NCBI GenBank assembly: GCA_035573855.1
Contig: DATLZU010000022.1
Location: 1 to 6,783, forward strand
Reading direction: 5' to 3'
Source: DATLZU01 sp035573855
GTDB taxonomy: Bacteria; Nitrospirota; Nitrospiria; Nitrospirales; Nitrospiraceae
DNA: 6,783 nt
A model generated the notes under the pieces. The model saw only the letters and a program-made list of their open reading frames with translations. It was not told where the DNA came from and searched no databases. Made by a program: the position numbers and the translations under genes. This document shows positions 5,930 to 6,783 of this stretch, in pieces; the stretch's first letter is position 1, and each line of letters begins with the position of its first letter.

Positions 5930-6783
5930 GAACGACCTCTTGCGGTTCCTCGCGATCGGTTCCTAAAACGCTGCTGGCAAGCCGATAGAACAGCTTGGCG
6001 CCTTTTCTGTAGAACCAATCCGCGTCAAGAAGAATGACCTTCGTTTCTACCGGATGGAGTCCGGATAAGATAAGCAGGCAGAAAGCCAACACGGCAAACG
6101 ACAGCAACTGGAGAATGTCCACAACATGAGCCGCGGTGTAAGGCTGATAATCAACCGGCGCGGGAAGGATGCTGTAGAGAGGGCCGGGCACAATGCCAAT
6201 GAGGATGCACAAAAACGCGGTGATTCCCATGGCAAGGAGCATATTCAGAGGCGGTTCCTTCGCCCGTATCCCAGAATCATGGGAGAAAAATGCATGATAG
6301 GGAACCTTGATCCCCGCGTGGTGCAGGACACCTGCCGACGCAAACAGCAGAACAAGCCAAAGCAGCCCCGTCCCCACCTGAGCGGCTGCACCCATAATCA
6401 TCGATTTGCTGACGAACCCGTTGAATAACGGGAATCCGGAGATCGACACCGCTCCGATAACACAAAAGAGGGTGGTCAGCGGCATGGTCTTGTAGAGGCC
6501 ACCCAGATCCGTGACGTTGATTCTCCCTGTTTGATGCATGACGGCGCCCATTGACATAAAAAGCAGAGACTTGAACAAGACATTGTTGAAGACATGGGCG
6601 ACGGCCCCGTTGAGGGACAGAGCGGTTCCAATGCCGATACCGACGACCATGAATCCGGTTTGATTGATGATGCTATAGCTGAGGACTCGCCTCAGGTTAT
6701 TTTCAATGGCGGCGTAAAAAATGGGGAAGACCGTCATCGCCGCTCCGATCCAGACCAAGACCTCGGTGCCGGGAAACCCTCTT
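5898..6783 (-). CDS. MrpD/NuoM-like proton-conducting antiporter subunit, N-terminus outside window
   Basis: The C-terminal 294 residues of a polytopic membrane protein of the Mrp antiporter D / complex I NuoL-M-N family are present; the frame stays open to position 6783, so the gene starts further upstream. The first visible residues are RGFPGTEVLVWIGAAM. Family hallmarks: IENNLRRVLSYSIINQTG (26-43), H63 and K71 in the HVFNNVLFKSLLFMSMGA helix, and SISGFPLFNGFVSKSMI (113-129). About six to seven further hydrophobic segments follow, ending near residue 240. The tail from about 242 (HPVETKVILLDADWFYRK) resembles stand-alone MrpD-like proteins more than NuoM. The family moves protons or Na+ across the inner membrane, using a central chain of Lys/His/Glu residues. 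The second His of the usual HxxxH helix motif is Asn67 here. Linked cytochrome genes suggest it is part of a redox complex and not a free antiporter. Confidence 0.88.
   Translation of the reverse strand, partial: RGFPGTEVLVWIGAAMTVFPIFYAAIENNLRRVLSYSIINQTGFMVVGIGIGTALSLNGAVAHVFNNVLFKSLLFMSMGAVMHQTGRINVTDLGGLYKTMPLTTLFCVIGAVSISGFPLFNGFVSKSMIMGAAAQVGTGLLWLVLLFASAGVLHHAGIKVPYHAFFSHDSGIRAKEPPLNMLLAMGITAFLCILIGIVPGPLYSILPAPVDYQPYTAAHVVDILQLLSFAVLAFCLLILSGLHPVETKVILLDADWFYRKGAKLFYRLASSVLGTDREEPQEVVHGYEKRNVPT

Noticed and set aside
1..6783. CRISPR arrays, insertion sequences, integrase or phage genes, long repeats
   Set aside because: None were seen: no regularly spaced repeats, transposase motifs or terminal inverted repeats. 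The tRNA edge shows no integrase next to it in this window.

Overview
The window is GC-rich, densely coding bacterial DNA. A likely source is a nitrite-oxidising Nitrospira or a close relative. This rests on the combination of an MrpD/NuoM-like proton-channel subunit, a membrane-anchored cytochrome c, an NxrC-like haem b subunit of the ethylbenzene-dehydrogenase gamma family and a dihaem cytochrome c, together with a caspase-fold lipoprotein. The assignment is inferred from gene content; no marker gene settles it.

Layout. Positions 1-55 hold a tRNA-Thr (anticodon CGT) on the minus strand, cut at its 3' end by the window edge, with a good sigma70-type promoter at about 115-144. Positions 205-2121 (minus) encode a 638-residue lipoprotein with a Ca-loop-containing caspase-like domain in which both expected catalytic residues are replaced. 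A 120-bp divergent intergenic region separates it from ubiA (2242-3147, plus), a UbiA-family aromatic prenyltransferase of quinone synthesis. ubiA converges on a minus-strand operon with only 15 bp between the stop codons.

The operon reads right to left: the C-terminal 294 residues of an MrpD/NuoM-like antiporter subunit (5898 to beyond 6783), a three-helix membrane-anchored monohaem cytochrome c (5180-5929), a signal-peptide-bearing, C-terminally anchored EB_dh/NxrC-like haem b protein (4266-5126), and a lipoprotein-type dihaem cytochrome c with a coiled-coil hairpin between its haem domains (3163-4269). Junctions are tight: a 32-nt overlap, a 53-nt gap with a strong ribosome binding site, and an ATGA overlap. 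This suggests the products are made together and assemble as one complex.

Together the operon looks like part of a membrane respiratory complex in which periplasmic electron transfer (haem b to c-type haems, or the reverse) is associated with an ion-translocating antiporter-type subunit. No molybdopterin, iron-sulfur or terminal oxidase subunit lies in the window, so the electron donor and acceptor cannot be told from here. ubiA could supply quinone to the same chain but is transcribed separately.
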